Translations under genes and position numbers: made by a program | The notes under the pieces: model-generated | The model's input: the letters and a program-made list of their open reading frames with translations, nothing else | What the model was told of the DNA's origin: nothing | The model's database searches: none | Assembly: GCA_002352365.1 (NCBI GenBank) | Contig: DEIJ01000126.1 | Span: 1 to 7,299 of the forward strand | Reading direction: 5' to 3' | DNA from: Dehalococcoidia bacterium UBA2777 | GTDB lineage: Bacteria > Chloroflexota > Dehalococcoidia > UBA2247 > UBA2777 | DNA: 7,299 nt | Part shown: in pieces, positions 6,268 through 7,299 of the stretch | Numbering within the stretch: position 1 is the stretch's first letter | Layout of the letters: every line of letters starts with the position of its first letter

Positions 6268-6423
6268 TCATTGTTTTTGCTCACCCCCATCAAAGTAGAC
6301 CTCATCCAAGGCACACCTTATGAGATAGGACATAGAGACCTTCTTCTTATAAGCGAGATCCTTGAGCCTTTCATGCTGCTCTGGGGTGGGGTAGTAGATC
6401 GCCTGCCTGAATGTTCTGTTCAT
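6268..6423 (-). CDS. Small ribbon-helix-helix (Arc/MetJ/CopG-type) DNA-binding protein
   Basis: A 51-residue protein, MNRTFRQAIYYPTPEQHERL followed by KDLAYKKKVSMSYLIRCALD and EVYFDGGEQKQ. The pattern is that of an RHH fold: a short strand (RQAIYY, residues 6-11) that would pair in a dimer and enter the DNA major groove, helix A (TPEQHERLKDLAYKK, 13-27), a turn at VSMS, and helix B (SYLIRCALDEVYF, 32-44) with the usual hydrophobic spacing. Such proteins are dimeric repressors of their own operon or of nearby genes. Here it is the first gene of the SBP array, 12 bp ahead of SBP-A, under its own promoter. No toxin gene lies next to it, so an antitoxin role is unlikely. Two degenerate copies precede SBP-B and SBP-C. 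No Shine-Dalgarno site precedes the ATG, in line with a near-leaderless transcript. The family call rests on pattern and tandem conservation, not on a search. Confidence 0.72.
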   Translation of the reverse strand: MNRTFRQAIYYPTPEQHERLKDLAYKKKVSMSYLIRCALDEVYFDGGEQKQ

Positions 6424-6434
6424 TGTTTAAGCTT

Positions 6435-6463
6435 GTAATAGCATTTTAGTACCCGATTGTCAA
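6435..6463 (-). promoter_or_regulatory. Promoter of the RHH-SBP operon
   Basis: On the minus strand a perfect TTGACA box (6463-6458) is followed after exactly 17 bp by TATTAC (6440-6435), four of six matches to the -10 consensus. Transcription would begin near 6427-6429, only some 4-6 nt before the RHH ATG at 6423. AAGCTT lies between the -10 box and the start codon (6429-6434) and might be part of an operator for the RHH protein. No other promoter of this quality is seen ahead of the array. Confidence 0.55.
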
Positions 6464-6699
6464 GGTTTCAGGTGAGGCTTTATCAGATAGGCTATCTTGG
6501 CATCAATGAATAATGCAAGAATAGGGGAAAACATTCCCCCTTATGAATGGTAAAGTAAAAGGGGCCCAGGGGGCCTAGCTGGAGTGATAATCGAAAAGGG
6601 ACCTGCCTTAACAGAAGCAACTGCTTCCGATATGCTGAGCTAAAACAAGACCAGATACCGGAGGGAAGAATGGGTTGTAAGCCAACTCCATAGGATGGG

Positions 6700-6728
6700 A
6701 TTCGATTCCGTCGATGAAGCAATCGAAT
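6700..6728. repeat. Short perfect inverted repeat ATTCGATT / AATCGAAT
   Basis: Two perfect 8-bp arms, 6700-6707 and 6721-6728, are separated by 13 bp. The site lies upstream of the transposase relic and could be a protein-binding site of the element or a chance structure. Nothing else in the sequence decides this. Confidence 0.3.
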
Positions 6729-6882
6729 GCGATAGCGGTTGGTGTCGACCCCCTTGGGTATGTTCAGATAATAATCGGTCTTATTTCAGCTAACACGTTC
6801 CAAGAAAAATACACCCTGAAAAGCTCAAAGCTCCCGTTGAGCATTCCTCGAGGAAGCCGCCCCCAAGATATTCAATCCGGCA

Positions 6883-7299
6883 TTGGGGTCTGTCATCTTC
6901 GCTGAACTTCGCTCCAGGCATGACCAGATCAAGGAGACTGTAGCCTATACCAACCTCATGACCACCTGGCTAAGGCTACGGGAGGAGCTGGGGCTCAAGG
7001 CTTCCTACAGTAGCTTCCGCCGCTATGTGTTAAAGCACCTTCCCGAGGCTGTGGAGCGGGCTCAGATTACAGTGCGGCGGGATGACCCACCACCGGGGAG
7101 GAGGCACAGATAGATTTTGGCTATCTGGGCTTATGGGAGGACCCTTTAGCTGGGAAGAGATACCGACTCTGGGTTTTTGCCATGGTGCTGTCCCATAGCC
7201 GGCACATGTTTGCCTGTGCCGTCCGTCACATGGACCAGGTCGCCTGGTTAGAAAGTCATGTGGCTGGCTTCGAGTTGGAGTGAACCCCTGAGACTGGAC
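6883..7299 (+). pseudogene. istA: Decayed IS21-family transposase (istA-like), cut by window end
   Basis: The plus strand encodes part of an IstA DDE transposase. From about 6889 one frame reads FAELRSRHDQIKETVAYTNL, then WLRLREELGLKASYSSFRRYV, the second DNA-binding part typical of IstA. At CCGGGGAGG (7093-7102) the frame is lost to a stop at 7111-7113, and the homology continues in another frame as EEAQIDFGYLGLWEDPLAGK, then RLWVFAMVLSHSRHMFACAV and WLESHVAGFE. QIDFG carries the first catalytic Asp of the DDE triad. That frame ends at TGA 7281-7283 exactly where IstA normally reads FEFFGV.P, so several bases are missing there. Upstream, the frame starting at 6714 may hold eroded N-terminal sequence (KYTLKSSKLP), switching frame near TTGGGGTC (6883-6890). 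The initiating Met is not clear; a TTG at 6883 is only the first possible codon of the clean part. This copy cannot make an active enzyme without frame correction. istB, if present, lies beyond the right edge. Confidence 0.75.

Larger units (their letters stand above)
6424..6840. other. Intergenic region between the SBP operon and the IS21 relic
   Basis: Apart from the operon promoter there is no convincing gene here. Small structures seen are a GGGGAA/TTCCCC hairpin at 6524-6539 with a 4-nt loop, a GAAGC/GCTTC hairpin at 6614-6627, and the 8-bp inverted repeat listed below. A plus-strand frame from ATG 6714 may contain the eroded N-terminus of the transposase (see the istA entry). A minus-strand frame at 6492-6722 has no recognisable domain. 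Confidence 0.4.

Noticed and set aside
6268..6423. The RHH protein as an antitoxin of a toxin-antitoxin pair
   Set aside because: Its partner in every copy is an exported solute receptor with a signal peptide, and no small toxin-like frame lies on either side.
273..6423. CRISPR or other short-repeat array across the repeated spacing
   Set aside because: The repeated sequences are coding (RHH ends and SBP starts) at gene-length spacing, not short repeats with unique spacers.
6458..6480. TGTCAAGG on the plus strand as the left end of an IS21 element
   Set aside because: IS21 ends often start TGT, but the same bases on the other strand form a perfect TTGACA box at 17-bp spacing from a -10 box right before the RHH gene, which explains them better. 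No matching opposite end is in the window.
6492..6722. Minus-strand 76-codon open frame upstream of the operon promoter
   Set aside because: No recognisable domain, no good ribosome site and low-complexity Leu/Phe runs; probably chance.

Overview
The window is dominated by one leftward-transcribed (minus-strand) array of four paralogous genes for exported solute-binding proteins of ABC uptake systems (type I periplasmic-binding fold, LivK/Leu-Ile-Val-binding-like, Peripla_BP_6 family). In transcription order they are SBP-A (about 6255-4984), SBP-B (4804-3536), SBP-C (3022-1739) and SBP-D (1532-273). No permease or ATPase gene is present, so within this window they are orphan receptors. The base composition is moderate, starts have good Shine-Dalgarno sites and an IS21-type transposase relic is present, so this is a bacterial chromosome. 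The style (many LivK-like receptors, mobile-element relics) resembles uncultured anaerobes such as Chloroflexota/Dehalococcoidia or Desulfobacterota, but that is only a guess.

The least expected content is a very small ribbon-helix-helix (RHH) gene, 51 codons at 6268-6423, which lies directly upstream of SBP-A and shares a junction with it. A second copy sits in front of SBP-B with its body intact but no start codon, in the same frame as, and directly after, the SBP-A stop codon. A third copy, in front of SBP-C, has lost its first helix and its start. SBP-D has no recognisable copy. The array therefore looks like repeated duplication of a two-gene unit (RHH + SBP), with progressive loss of the downstream regulator copies. 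A well-formed sigma-70-type promoter lies immediately upstream of the first RHH gene and predicts a nearly leaderless mRNA.

Region by region: 1-272 is non-coding apart from a strong palindrome just after the last SBP gene. 273-3022 holds SBP-D and SBP-C with a 206-bp spacer. 3023-3535 is a gene-free gap with the third RHH relic (3034-3138), a 162-bp MITE-like element with 16-bp terminal inverted repeats and a TTAT target duplication (3201-3362), and a possible secondary promoter. 3536-6423 holds SBP-B, the second RHH relic, SBP-A and the intact RHH gene. 6424-6840 is mainly non-coding: a promoter and short inverted repeats. From about 6841 to the right edge, on the opposite strand, is a decayed istA (IS21 family transposase) with frameshifts at two G-runs and a further indel cluster near the end.

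Likely logic (inference): the RHH protein may repress its own near-leaderless promoter and so set the level of the receptor set. The receptors share a framework but differ in the segment that normally lines the ligand pocket, so they probably bind different small molecules and deliver them to a transporter encoded elsewhere.
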